Shown: positions 51,848 to 61,788, numbered from the stretch's first letter. The stretch: DNA of 64,000 bases from Marchantia polymorpha subsp. ruderalis (GCA_037833965.1 AP031356.1:21722501-21786500); one strand, 5' to 3'. Program-made: numbers and translations. The notes: generated by a model not told the origin, from the letters alone.

Positions 51848-54800
51848 ATGACCTTCGACCGGGCGGCGGAGAACGTCCCATTCTTGAATTCGCGATTCCA
51901 ATCTCTTGTGCGCGCTGCGCGCATCCATCTGCTGGCTGCGGACCATTCTCGACGTCGTCACACAGGAGATTTCTTGTTGATTGAGGGAGAAGTGAGTGCG
52001 CGTGATTTGGAATTGAGAGCGATTAGAGTTTGCCGAGAGAGAAAGAAACGCGGACAGTGTGGAAGTAGAATGAGCGGGCGAGCGAACCCCAGGAACGCAA
52101 TGACGAGACCGAGCAGATTGCGGATGGTGCCACTTCGCCTGCCGCAGAACGGGCTGCGCGCTTTCGAGGAGCGCTTAATAGCAAGAAAGCTCGATTTCTT
52201 GCTATGGGGATGGAATTACATCTGCGCGAATATGGTGCGCGAGTGGCTAGAGCCACAGGGACCACCCTCGCGCGGATTGCGTCCGCATGTTGACCGGTGG
52301 ACAGTCCAAGATTGGGCGCAGGCGTTGGGAAGATGTGCTGGCATGCCAGGGCATCTCCTTTTCGACAGCGAGAGCATCAAGGTGACCAAGCAAGAAGAGG
52401 CGCAATTTGTGGAGCTGTTCAAGACCGGGAGGTCTACCAAGAATGGGTACAGGACCCGTGATTACAAAGATCGATTTCGCCGGACTTTGTCCGCGGCGCT
52501 GATGCAATTACTGCAGCCGCACCGCGCCTGCTACATCACATTGTGGCAGGTCTCTTTTGTGGAGTGCGTCATCGAGGGAACTCCCATTCACTGGGCGAGC
52601 ATCCTGCACAGGATGATGCGACAGCACGCGTTTGAGGAGAAGGGGGGAACTCTAAACCATCTTTCTCCTTTCCTCATCAATTTTTATCGACAGCGGAATT
52701 GTTTGACAGCGGCGGAGCTTGAACATTTTCCACCATTGTCCATCGACCATCCCGGGAAGTATGTGCGGGAGAACGAGGTCGACACTGATGCGGAGGAGTC
52801 CCCGACTTCTACCCCATCGAGACGGAGAGACGAAGGGAGACACACCCCTGCAGCGCGAGTGCCGCGGAAGCGGCGATGGAGGGAAGAGGCCGAAGAGGAG
52901 CAGCATCAAGAACTCTCTGCTCCCATTCGACCGCGGCCGCTGTGCGAGCCATACAGCCGGCCGAAGCAGAAGGCACGCAGACTGGTGTTGCCAGCTGACA
53001 GTGCAGACACGGCGACGATTGCGACGGAGATAGGAAGTGCGTCGCCAGAGAGGCGAGAGGAAGCGCGGACGACCGCAGGAGCAGCGGGCCACGCTGCAAC
53101 CTCGTCGGGAGAGAGGCCGCCTACGGGCCAAGGGCCTCCGGAGTTACCACGTGCGATGCGGACAGATGTTCCGTTTGCGCACAGGCGAACCTCCGCGGAC
53201 GGACGAGCCTCCGCGGACCGGCGAACACAAGTGGACGTGGATCTACGCTTACGCGTGGGAAGGAGCAGTCCGCCTGTGCACAGGCGCTCGCCTGTGCACA
53301 GGTCGCCTGTGCACAGGTCGCCTGTGCACAGGTCGCCTGTGAACAGAACACCTCCACACGTGCCGCCTGTGCACAGGCAAGAATCACCCCCGTTCCAACG
53401 TAGGAAGGGGAAGGAGCCGGCGGAAGAACCGCCTACGAGACACCGGCCCTCGGGGCCAGACCCTCCGGCGCACCACGCGCCGCAATTCGCGCCTTCGGCG
53501 CCAGGGCCTTCGAGCCGAGGAGATACGAGCAGAGAGCGTGCGGAGACCGCACCGTCGGCGGAAAGTCCGCTGATAGATGCGCCTTCGGCGGTAGGGCCTA
53601 TAGGCCAAGGAACATCGGGCGTGCGGCCCCCGGCCATGTCGCCTTCGGCGATAGATGTCCGCGGCGCTACGCCTGCGGCGGACAAGGCGCCGGCAAATGC
53701 GCCTGCGCACGGGCCGGGCACAGCCCCCACGGACCGATCAAGGGAGCAGCAGACGGAGGAGCGGAGTGACTGTCCGCGGGACGACATCTCGATGCGCGAT
53801 GCGCAATCCAACCCCGCGCAGCCACCCTCCGCTCAATCGCCTTCGGCGACGGACGACGGCGACAGAGAGAATGCGGTAGACCATCAACAAGCGAGCGACG
53901 GGGATGCCGCTCGGATACATTCGCCTTCCGCCTTAGACATTTTGGCGACGAGCAGCGAGGCTGCAGCCGTGCCTTCGCAGGCAGCACACGTCGAGGACGT
54001 GCAGCCCCACTCGGGGCAGTCGCCGACGCAATCAATGGCGACTGAAATTCTCCACTCGGATGATGACGACGGAGGCTCCACGGAAGAAATGTCAGGAGCA
54101 GAAGACACCGAGGAGGAGGAGGAGGAAATTGTTGGAGCGCCGGCGGCGGCGCTCTCTGAGCAGGTGATTCCGTTGCTGCGGTACTTGGATCGCAAGGTCG
54201 ATAAATACGCCGACCCACTCCAGCCGGGATCTTACATCGAGTTAGTGCGCAGGAGGACTCGCACTAAAGTCCACACCAGCAAGCTATTAGCTAGAGTGGA
54301 CCAGGAGTTGAGGGACTTGAAGGAGAAGCATGAGTGCTTGTGGGGACAGTACAAGCTTAATCAGAAATTCTACAAGCACTCCGAGAAGATGAAGGATGAG
54401 AAACTGGGCGAGCTCACCAAGGAGCAGGTGAAGGTCAAGGAAGCACTCAACTCTGAGCAGGCCCAGAATCGGATTTTGTCAGAGGAGCTCGTGCGACAGA
54501 CGCGGTTGTTAGAACAATGTCAGCTCGCACGGCAGGCGAATGAAGAATTAATCCGCAGGTTACAGTCAGAATGTGGCGAATTGAGAGCGCAACGTGCTGA
54601 AGCCGAATCGCAATTAGTGGCGATTGAAGAGGATCGCAGAAAGGAGGCGGATCGCAGGAAGGTGGAGACGGCGAGGCGAGTCGCCCACTGTCTCAAGAGC
54701 TACGCCCACTGGGAAGTGAAGGCGCAGGAGAAACTCACACTGCGTGAGTTTGAATTGCGCGCAGCCGGGTTGTTGTCAGGCGACAGTAGGAGTCGGCGGA

Positions 54801-55015
54801 AGGTAGCGAAGAAGCTCGAGGCCTTTCTGTCGAAGGCACAGGATACCATGTCCGCCCTCGAGGGGGAGGTGTCCGCGGCGTTGCAGCGGTTGGGACTGCG
54901 TAGTCGAGTGGAAGAGTGGCAGGGTAGGGAGTTAGTGCGCGGCAGTCGGCCGCGCAGGAGACGTAGTACAGGTTCCGCGGAGTGTAGTGTAGCGTGGTTC
55001 CGTGCAGGCGTGTAG
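51848..55015 (+). CDS. U3-encoded LTR protein, family A (1055 aa, intact, longest copy)
   Basis: Longest intact copy of the LTR protein. Residues 1-84 are specific to family A. ~85-312 form the conserved globular region (KLDFLLWGWNY, NGYRTRDYKDRF, EGTPIHWASIL, GGTLNHLSPFLINFYR). ~320-745 are Pro/Ser/Ala/Arg-rich and probably disordered, including a run of SPVHR-type units from the palindromic cluster at 53270-53378. From ~748 an acidic EDTEEEEEEIV patch leads to EQVIPLLRYLDRK and RRRTRTK, then from ~817 a heptad-rich coiled coil and finally YAHWEVKAQEKLTLREFEL and a basic tail. No catalytic motif, signal peptide or membrane segment is visible. Self-association through the coiled coil and binding of nucleic acid by basic parts are inferences. 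Confidence 0.82.
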   Translation: MTFDRAAENVPFLNSRFQSLVRAARIHLLAADHSRRRHTGDFLLIEGEVSARDLELRAIRVCRERKKRGQCGSRMSGRANPRNAMTRPSRLRMVPLRLPQNGLRAFEERLIARKLDFLLWGWNYICANMVREWLEPQGPPSRGLRPHVDRWTVQDWAQALGRCAGMPGHLLFDSESIKVTKQEEAQFVELFKTGRSTKNGYRTRDYKDRFRRTLSAALMQLLQPHRACYITLWQVSFVECVIEGTPIHWASILHRMMRQHAFEEKGGTLNHLSPFLINFYRQRNCLTAAELEHFPPLSIDHPGKYVRENEVDTDAEESPTSTPSRRRDEGRHTPAARVPRKRRWREEAEEEQHQELSAPIRPRPLCEPYSRPKQKARRLVLPADSADTATIATEIGSASPERREEARTTAGAAGHAATSSGERPPTGQGPPELPRAMRTDVPFAHRRTSADGRASADRRTQVDVDLRLRVGRSSPPVHRRSPVHRSPVHRSPVHRSPVNRTPPHVPPVHRQESPPFQRRKGKEPAEEPPTRHRPSGPDPPAHHAPQFAPSAPGPSSRGDTSRERAETAPSAESPLIDAPSAVGPIGQGTSGVRPPAMSPSAIDVRGATPAADKAPANAPAHGPGTAPTDRSREQQTEERSDCPRDDISMRDAQSNPAQPPSAQSPSATDDGDRENAVDHQQASDGDAARIHSPSALDILATSSEAAAVPSQAAHVEDVQPHSGQSPTQSMATEILHSDDDDGGSTEEMSGAEDTEEEEEEIVGAPAAALSEQVIPLLRYLDRKVDKYADPLQPGSYIELVRRRTRTKVHTSKLLARVDQELRDLKEKHECLWGQYKLNQKFYKHSEKMKDEKLGELTKEQVKVKEALNSEQAQNRILSEELVRQTRLLEQCQLARQANEELIRRLQSECGELRAQRAEAESQLVAIEEDRRKEADRRKVETARRVAHCLKSYAHWEVKAQEKLTLREFELRAAGLLSGDSRSRRKVAKKLEAFLSKAQDTMSALEGEVSAALQRLGLRSRVEEWQGRELVRGSRPRRRRSTGSAECSVAWFRAGV
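53270..53378 (+). repeat. Palindromic repeat cluster inside U3 ORF (A4)
   Basis: Five exact GTGCAC cores and one degenerate (GTGAAC), mostly at 15-base spacing, each step encoding a PVHRS-type pentapeptide. Confidence 0.9.
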
Positions 55016-55051
55016 CGTAGTGCAGTGTAGTGCTAGTTAGGATTTAGAAGG

Positions 55052-55080
55052 TATAAAATAGTTCCAGGCGTTTTGCCTGG
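55052..55080 (+). promoter_or_regulatory. LTR promoter: TATA box plus hairpin (A4)
   Basis: TATAAAATAG at 55052-55061; CCAGGC-GTTTT-GCCTGG at 55064-55080. If intact, this solo LTR could start transcription into the downstream B1 pol remnant. Confidence 0.7.
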
Positions 55081-56020
55081 GGTTCTTTCCCATCAGAAGT
55101 ATAGATCAGGAACCCATTTCCTTTGCGTGTTTGTGTCCTTGAGTTCTGTCACCACGCACGAGGAGTTACAACTTAGCGTTCCGCATTTTGTAGCTGAAGG
55201 CCTGCGGCCGAATGTTCAGAGCTAGTACATTGGTTAGAGACTTGAGTAGTTCGGATCTGTACCTGCGGGTGACTGCCGATGCTCAGAGCCAGTGACTAGT
55301 TAGATACTTGAACAGTTTCGCCCCTACACCTTCGAGTGTTTCTTTCTGATTGTACTCCCTTGGGATTTTTCCCCTGAATGCCAAAGTGAAGTTTTGCTAC
55401 TTCGTGTAAGCCTTGGTTGTAAATTCAGGTTACGCTGCAGCAGGTGCCTTGAGGGTAACCCCTGTAGTATTTCTGGGAATGACAAGTGCCTGAGAATTCA
55501 AACTCTTCAATAGACTGTTGTTGTGTTACTGGAATGTTTCTCAGTGAGTCCTTCAGTGCGGACCTGTGTTCTCTGCGCGTTTTGTGAGTTGAGAGTGTTG
55601 TTCACCGCGTCTGAGTGACTTCGATCCGAAGTAGGTAGTCCAAACCGGGTTTCCTACACTAGCAGCAAGCTAGTGGAAGCGTTGTAAAAGCCGGAGTTGG
55701 AAGTCACTGCCCGCAGCTTTGCCGAGTGTGCTCGTGAGAGACTTTCCCCCTGAAATCTTGAAGTAGAGGTCCTAACGGATCTCTGGGTTGTGTTTCTGTA
55801 GTTTCAGGTGTGTGTGTGTGTGTTACGCTGCACTGTGCGACCTCCGAGTGCGCTCCGAGTGGACACTTGCAGTATTTCTGGGAGTGACAGTCGCCTGAGA
55901 ATTCAAACTCATCAATAGTCTGTTAAACGTGACACTTTGTACCCTGTGTGTTCCTCTGTCCCTGTGGGTTCGACCTTTCTACCACTATATTGCAGTTTTA
56001 GCCTTTAGTGGGTTATTACA

Positions 56021-56025
56021 GGGAT
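56021..56025. repeat. Target site duplication of A4, right copy
   Basis: GGGAT, pairing with 50672-50676. Confidence 0.95.
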
Positions 56026-56872
56026 CGACTTCGTGGGACCAATACAACCTGTCACTAAAGGCACGCGCAGGCGCTACATATTGGTAGCAACAGACTATGC
56101 GACCAAGATGGTGGAGGCAGAAGCCACAAGGCACGACGACGCAGCCGCAGTAGCACGGTTCCTATTCGAATCAATCATCACACGCTACGGGTGCCCCCTA
56201 GAAATAGTCAGTGACAGAGGGACGCACTTTCTGAATCAGGTGATAGAGAGTTTGACGCGGCACTTCCAGATTAAGCATCGGAAGACTACTCCTTACAACC
56301 CCAAGGCAAATGGTCTGACAGAGAAGTCCAATGGATTACTCTGTAAGATACTCCTCAAGGTAACTGTAAACCATGCTCATGACTGGGACACCAAGCTACC
56401 GGCCGCCTTATGGGCATATAGAACGGCAGAAAAAGTCACCACCAGGCAAACACCTTACTTCCTAGTTTATGGGCAGCATCCGATCTTACCCATCGAATTC
56501 GAGATACCTACGAAGAGGACCTTAGATCAGAGAAGGCTGAACGCGGAGGAAAGTCAGGCATATCGACTGCAAGAGGTAATGGCACTGGAGGAAAGACGTC
56601 AAGAAGCCGAAGATCGAACAAAGCAATTACAACTCAGGCGGAAGGAGAAGTACGATCGAAGACTCAAACCAGTACTGCTGGAGAAGGGCGATTTGGCTCT
56701 GCTATACGATAGCAGACATGCTAGATTTCCAGGCAAGCTCCACTTGAGGTGGATGGGACCTTACAAGGTGATAGAAGTTTTTCCAAATGGATCCATCCAA
56801 CTCGCAGATCTCACGGGAGAATGGTTAGGCACCCGCGTGAACGGATGGCGTCTGAAGAAATACCACGTGTAA
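56026..56872 (+). pseudogene. pol: B1 pol, part 3 (integrase core and C-terminus)
   Basis: Last part of B1 pol after solo LTR A4. Integrase core with Asp in DFVGPIQPV, Asp in VSDRGTHF and Glu in NGLTEKSNG, then the RRKEKYDRR linker, WMGPYKVIEVFPNG and NGWRLKKYHV end. Parts 2 and 3 together give 479 codons including stop, in phase, so no lesion other than the insertions is seen in B1 pol. It is nearly identical to 1554-2401 of the upstream unit. Confidence 0.94.
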
Positions 56873-56896
56873 ATGTTCGCGTGGGCGCTCACAATT

Positions 56897-56909
56897 GAGG
56901 AGGGGGGCA
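56897..56909 (+). other. Polypurine tract of B1
   Basis: GAGGAGGGGGGCA immediately before LTR 2. Confidence 0.85.
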
Positions 56910-58264
56910 TGTGGTAACACACTTTTTGTTTTTTTTGCAGAATTTAAACAATTTTAGAAAACTAGTACCAAAGCAGTGTTTGTAGCTAGAGAAGGGTACG
57001 CTAAATAGAGTGGATTGATGAGATCGTCACGAGGGCACAAAGAATCACGTAGTCGGATGTACCAACGCCAACGTCTTCAGCGCCTTCGGCAAAAGCTCCT
57101 TTTTGAGATGTCTCTATTCACGCGCCTCTAGCGTATAAGGAAGCTACGCTTCCGGCACAGACACCTCAGGAGGACGTTTTGCTAAAGACGTCAGGAGAAG
57201 GGCCCGGACCTCTAAAGGCATCCGACCATGAGTGCGTCTTCGGCGAAGCGCCGCTAGCGCGAAAAGGGAAAACCTTCATAACAATCGGGATACACGGTAG
57301 ATCCAGTTGGTTGAAGTTGCATTAGAAAGAGCTCGGGATGCTCGTTCTAACGAGTCCAAGAGCGTCGGAGATGGATCAGGAATGGAGAAGTTATGAGCGT
57401 CGGAAAACTCGTAGCCGGGCATGCGCCGTTCGCGCTAAGGTTCACAGCCGGAAAGGATTCCCGTACGCCCTCGGCGATGCGCCTTCGGTGGAATCACGCG
57501 CTCATAGGAGGAAACCCACTCAGAGTCGGAAGCGCCTTTGGCGGCTGTTCATGGAAGGAAAGCGCCGGTCGGATGTACGCCTCCGACGTGGCGCTGACAG
57601 TCGGATGCGCTGACATGAGTTGCGCTGGCGGATATGCGCCGGCAGCAACGGACGAGGCATAAAGGACAAAATAGGCGGTACGACTGCGCGCCGGCATAAT
57701 TCGATCCGACTGGATGTGCGCCTCCAGCAAGGCGCCGACGGATAACGAACGCACCAGCGGCGACACGCCTCCGGAGAAGGGCGGGTTAGGAAAAGACAAC
57801 AGGGCCGACGTATACCCTGCAGCGGACTCGAGTCCGGAAGGTGGTGGCGGCGGGAGAATTCAACGTTTAAGCATGCGAATGCGCGCAATGCGGAGACGTG
57901 AATTCACGCATGCAAAGGGCGAACCGTTAAGCCGTATAGCCGGCTGCGTACGTTGCAACCAGTAAGACCGTTGGACGTTCTTGAAATCGGAGAAGAAAAG
58001 ACTGCGCTCCAGTCTCATTCTCTCATTCTTGACTTTGCAATTTCCAGTTCCAAGATTACGCGCAAGGGCGGAGCGACCTGCAGTGAGAGTAGAGAGTGCG
58101 GAGACGAGTTGCACAAGGATCTTGGCGGACCTTGAAAGAATTGGGAGTAGCGATCTTGAACGAGCGCAGAGAGAGTGAGCAGTCAGTGCTTGAGTGGCCG
58201 ACGCGCAGTGGCGATTGTGAGAGAGCGAGCGAAAGGGAGAACGTTTGTGTGTGCAGGCAACGCA

Positions 58265-60820
58265 ATGTCGAAGGTTCCCCAGCTGCGAGTGTCTCCACTC
58301 AGGGTGCCGCAGATCGGTCTACGCGCATTTCAAGATGTGCTGACGAGGCTGAAGCTCGATTTTCTCCTCTGGGGGTGGAATTGGACATGTCCGGAGATGG
58401 TGCGCGAGTATCTGCAAGAGAGACACAAGCCTTCTCGCGGATTTCGCCCACACCCAGAGAGATGGGAAATTTGCAATTGGGCGCAGGTGTTGGGCAGGTG
58501 TGCCGGCGAGGAAGGGGATCTCCTCTTCGAGGCCGACAGCGTGAAAGTGTCCCAGGAGGAAGAAGTCTCTTACAATGAGCTCTTCAAGGTGGCTAGACAT
58601 CCCAAGAACGGTTTCCGGACACGGGATTACAAGGATCGACTGCGGAGAAATGTCGCGACAGCATTGCTGCAGATATTGCAGCCGACCAAGACCGCTTACA
58701 TGCATGGTTGGCAGGTAGAGTTCGTGGAGCTAGTGTTGTCAGGAGCTCCGGTGCATTGGGCACGGCTCCTGTGGAAGGTGACGCGCCAACATGCGCAAGA
58801 AGAAAGGGGAGGAACGCTCAATCATCTATCGCCTTACTTAATCGTGTTTTACCGGGCGATGGGATGTTTGACGAATGCTGAGAAAACCCGGTTTCCGCAG
58901 CTGAGCCGGACTTATCCAGGTAGATATTCGAGGGAGGCCGAAGTAGACACGGATCCGGACGAGGAACCTGCCAGTACGCCTCCGGCTCCGGCTCCAGCAA
59001 GAGCAGCAGAAGAACGTCGAAGTGAGCGCATTCCGCGAAAGCGGAAGTGGGATGAGAGACCTGAGGACAGGCAGCCGGAAGTACCAGCTGCGCCGACTCG
59101 TGGTCGGCCCACCCCCGAGCCTCACAGTCGACCAAAACAGAGGGCACGCAGAATGCCAACTGTTACTGGGGAGACCAGGCGAACTCCGACCCGGCGGAAT
59201 CTCACACAGGAAGAGATAATTGCTCAGGTCCTAGGGAAGACGGCAGAAACCTTTGCACAGAAGGCACCACGGCCTTCGGGAGGAGATGGACGGACTGACG
59301 ACCGGCCGACTGCGAGTCGGATGACTGAAGGTCGACAAGCGGAAGGAAGGCCAACTGAACGGCGCGTTGAACCGGACAGCAGGCCGGAAGCGGAAGAGAG
59401 TTTGGCTGACGAGCCAACGATCCTCAGAGGGTCGTCTTCGGCGGAAGGCACTTCTGGAAGAACGCCACCAGCAAGCAGGCCAAGTGGAGTCAAGACGCGC
59501 AGGGTGTATCCGACTCCCAGTCGGACAACTGCTGGTCGGCCGACTGCGAGTCGGACAACAGAGAGTCAGTCGGATTCGCCGACTGCGAGACAGATGGGGC
59601 CAACGACGAGTGTGCGGACGCCTTCGGCGGACGCACCTTCAGCAAGGACACCTTCCGCGCAGATTGCGCCGGAAGGACAGGCAGCAGAAGCGGGCGGATC
59701 AAGAGTGACAAAAGTCACTGCGGCGTCGACCCCTTCACAAACCGAAGATCAAGCCGGAACAGGTGCTCAAGCAGTGGGATCTCCCACTGCCCTGGATATT
59801 TTAGCAGGCAGTGGAGCAGCAGTCGCAGCGGAAGCTGCTGCGCGCCACAGTTCCAGGGAGTCGCCAAGGGATTCGGTGGCGACTGAGATCCTCGAGACTG
59901 AGGATGAGACGAGCTCGGAAGAGCAAGAAGAGGATTCGGTGCAGAAAACGCCAACAGGGGTGCTGTGCGAACAGATAGTTCCACTCCTGCGATATCTAGA
60001 TCGCAAGACATCCAAATACGCAAGTGCCTTAAAACCGCAGTCTTATGTGGAGACAATCAGGCGAAGGACGAGGAGCAAGGTGGCAAGGTGGGCCTCTAGG
60101 TGCGGAGTATATGTGGATAGGAACACCGCCCTCCGACAACACCTGGCGGTCACCCAGAAGCTGTACCAAGCCTTGCAGCAGCAGAAGGAGGATGCGGCGA
60201 CGAAGAGTCAGGCGGAGGCCGAACTAATACGGGCAAAGATCGAGTCGGAACTGCAGGAGGAGCGGAGACAGAACAAAGTCCTAGCAGCCGAGCTTGCGCG
60301 CCAGACGCGCGCCTTAGAGGAAAGTCAAAGAGCCCGCAAGGAGGATGAGGAGTTGTTGTGCAACTTGCAAACCGAGTGCTCGGATTTGAGGGCACAACGT
60401 GCGGAATTAGAAATGCAGCTGGCAGAGGTGGAGAGCAGCTGCAGGGCACGAGGAGAGTTGGCGGCACGGGTGACTCGTTGTTTAAACGGATACACCCATT
60501 GGGAGGTGGCAGCTCAAGAGAGGGTTACACTCCGGGAGTTCGAGCTTCGGGCGGCGGCCTTGACGGAAGGTGACAGTCGGAGTCGGCGGCGAGTGGCGAG
60601 AAAATTAGAAACTTTCTTGTCGGGTGCGCGCGACACTATGGCGCACTTGCAGTCGGAAGTCACTGCAGCGCTCCGACGCCTGGGGTTACGCAGCCGGTCG
60701 GAAGACTGGCAAGGTAGAGACAGTAAGCGGAGCAGTCCGGCGCGCAGGAGGCGCAGCACCGGATCTGCTGAGTGCAGTAGAGTAGTTTGGTTTCGCGCAG
60801 ATGCTGCGAGTGGTAGATAG
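58265..60820 (+). CDS. U3-encoded LTR protein, family B (852 codons with stop, intact)
   Basis: The only intact B copy. The start is the ATG at 58265, where homology with family A begins; the frame upstream to 58175 starts with GTG and has no A counterpart. Residues ~1-235 are the conserved globular region (KLDFLLWGWNW, NGFRTRDYKDRL, GAPVHWARLLWKV, GGTLNHLSPYLIVFYR). ~240-560 are Arg/Pro/Thr/Ser-rich with repeats of the PTASRTT kind, different from the VHR repeats of family A. TALDILA, an acidic patch, LLRYLDRKTSKYA, a long coiled coil and a basic RRRRSTGSAEC end follow. Both termini and the order of blocks match family A, while the centre does not, the pattern expected for folded ends joined by a loose linker. 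Function unknown. Confidence 0.83.
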   Translation: MSKVPQLRVSPLRVPQIGLRAFQDVLTRLKLDFLLWGWNWTCPEMVREYLQERHKPSRGFRPHPERWEICNWAQVLGRCAGEEGDLLFEADSVKVSQEEEVSYNELFKVARHPKNGFRTRDYKDRLRRNVATALLQILQPTKTAYMHGWQVEFVELVLSGAPVHWARLLWKVTRQHAQEERGGTLNHLSPYLIVFYRAMGCLTNAEKTRFPQLSRTYPGRYSREAEVDTDPDEEPASTPPAPAPARAAEERRSERIPRKRKWDERPEDRQPEVPAAPTRGRPTPEPHSRPKQRARRMPTVTGETRRTPTRRNLTQEEIIAQVLGKTAETFAQKAPRPSGGDGRTDDRPTASRMTEGRQAEGRPTERRVEPDSRPEAEESLADEPTILRGSSSAEGTSGRTPPASRPSGVKTRRVYPTPSRTTAGRPTASRTTESQSDSPTARQMGPTTSVRTPSADAPSARTPSAQIAPEGQAAEAGGSRVTKVTAASTPSQTEDQAGTGAQAVGSPTALDILAGSGAAVAAEAAARHSSRESPRDSVATEILETEDETSSEEQEEDSVQKTPTGVLCEQIVPLLRYLDRKTSKYASALKPQSYVETIRRRTRSKVARWASRCGVYVDRNTALRQHLAVTQKLYQALQQQKEDAATKSQAEAELIRAKIESELQEERRQNKVLAAELARQTRALEESQRARKEDEELLCNLQTECSDLRAQRAELEMQLAEVESSCRARGELAARVTRCLNGYTHWEVAAQERVTLREFELRAAALTEGDSRSRRRVARKLETFLSGARDTMAHLQSEVTAALRRLGLRSRSEDWQGRDSKRSSPARRRRSTGSAECSRVVWFRADAASGR

Positions 60821-60853
60821 GATAGCGTAGTGCTAGTTAGGATCTTTTGAGAG

Positions 60854-60882
60854 TATAAAGTAGATCAAGGCGTTTTGCCTTG
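60854..60882 (+). promoter_or_regulatory. LTR promoter: TATA box plus hairpin (B LTR 2)
   Basis: TATAAAGTAG at 60854-60863 and CAAGGC-GTTTT-GCCTTG at 60866-60882, as in LTR 1. Confidence 0.7.
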
Positions 60883-61788
60883 GGACTCTTCCAGTTTCGG
60901 AAGTGCAGATCAGGAACTCACTTTCTTGGCGTGTTTGTGCATTTTGGTCCTGGCACCACGTAGAGAAGCTGCAGCATAGCGAAGTTACCGTATGTTGTAG
61001 TTGAAGGCCTTCGGCTGAATGTTCAGAGCTAGTACCCGGTTAGAGACTTGAGTAGTGCGGATCTGCACCTACGGGTGATTTCTGATGCTCAGAGCCGGCT
61101 GCGAGTTAGAGACTTGAACAGTTCCCCCTTACTCCTTCGAGTGACATATCCTGATTGTACTCCTACGGGAAGTTTCCCCTGAATGCCAATGTGAAGTTTC
61201 ATTACTTCGTGTAAACCTTGGTTTGTAATTCAGGTTGTGTGTGTGTTACTGGATCGTGTTTTCAGTAAGTTCTCAGTCGGGTCTGCACTCCCTGCGTTTG
61301 GTGTGATAGTCGAGGGTGACGTCCACGGCGTACGTAGAGGCTTCGTTCCGAAGTGAGAAGTCCAGTCCGGGTACCCCCGCTAGTTCCTGGCGGAAGGGCA
61401 GTAAAAGCCGGAGTGGGAGGCACTTCCTGCAGAACCTCTGAGTGAACTTACGAGACACAATCCTCCTGAAATCCGAAGCGGAGGTCCTGACCGACCTCCG
61501 AGTTGTGCTTTTTGCCAGTTTCAGGTGTGTGTGTGTGTGTTGAGTGACCAAGCTGTACCGTGCATCCTCCGAGCATCCTCCGAGTTGAGATCCTCCTCCG
61601 AGTCGAGCCTCCGAGTCGAGCACTGCAGTATTTCTGGGAGTGACAGTCGCCTAGAATTCAAACTCTACAAAAGTCTGTTAAACGTGACACTTTTACTCTG
61701 TGTGTTGCCTCTGTCCCTGTGGGTTCGATCTTTTTACCACCATACTGCAGTTTTAGCCTTTGGTGGGAAGGTTTGGCTCACATAAAAA

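Larger units (their letters stand above)
50677..56020 (+). mobile_element. A4, solo family A LTR (5,344 bp, plus strand)
   Basis: One LTR with both ends (TGTGGTACCCC at 50677, TTATTACA at 56020) and GGGAT duplications, without internal region: a solo LTR. It is the only A insertion in the same orientation as B1. 50677-51847 is gene-free U3; relative to the other A LTRs a stretch between two CCTGTGCGCAGGC repeats is missing near 51545-51565. 51848-55015 is the intact U3 frame, 55052 the TATA box. 55081-56020 is R/U5 with a GT run near 55808-55823 and the duplicated block. Confidence 0.95.
56910..61767 (+). mobile_element. Family B LTR 2 (4,858 bp, last 8 bases replaced)
   Basis: Starts TGTGGTAACACAC and follows LTR 1 without indels until 61767; LTR 1 then ends TTATTACA, whereas here the sequence changes to AAGGTTTGGCTCACA and a foreign gag leader. 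56910-58264 is gene-free U3. 58265-60820 is the intact U3 frame, 60854 the TATA box. 60883-61767 is non-coding R/U5 with a GT run at ~61526-61540. It is the 3' LTR of B1 and at the same time stands where a 5' LTR would be for the C-type gag. Confidence 0.9.

Noticed and set aside
53270-53378. Palindromic cluster as a CRISPR-like array
   Set aside because: Units are 15 bases, in frame within a gene, without unique spacers, in a eukaryotic transposon.
58175-58264. GTG-started N-terminal extension of the B LTR protein
   Set aside because: No ATG and no similarity to family A before the Met at 58265.
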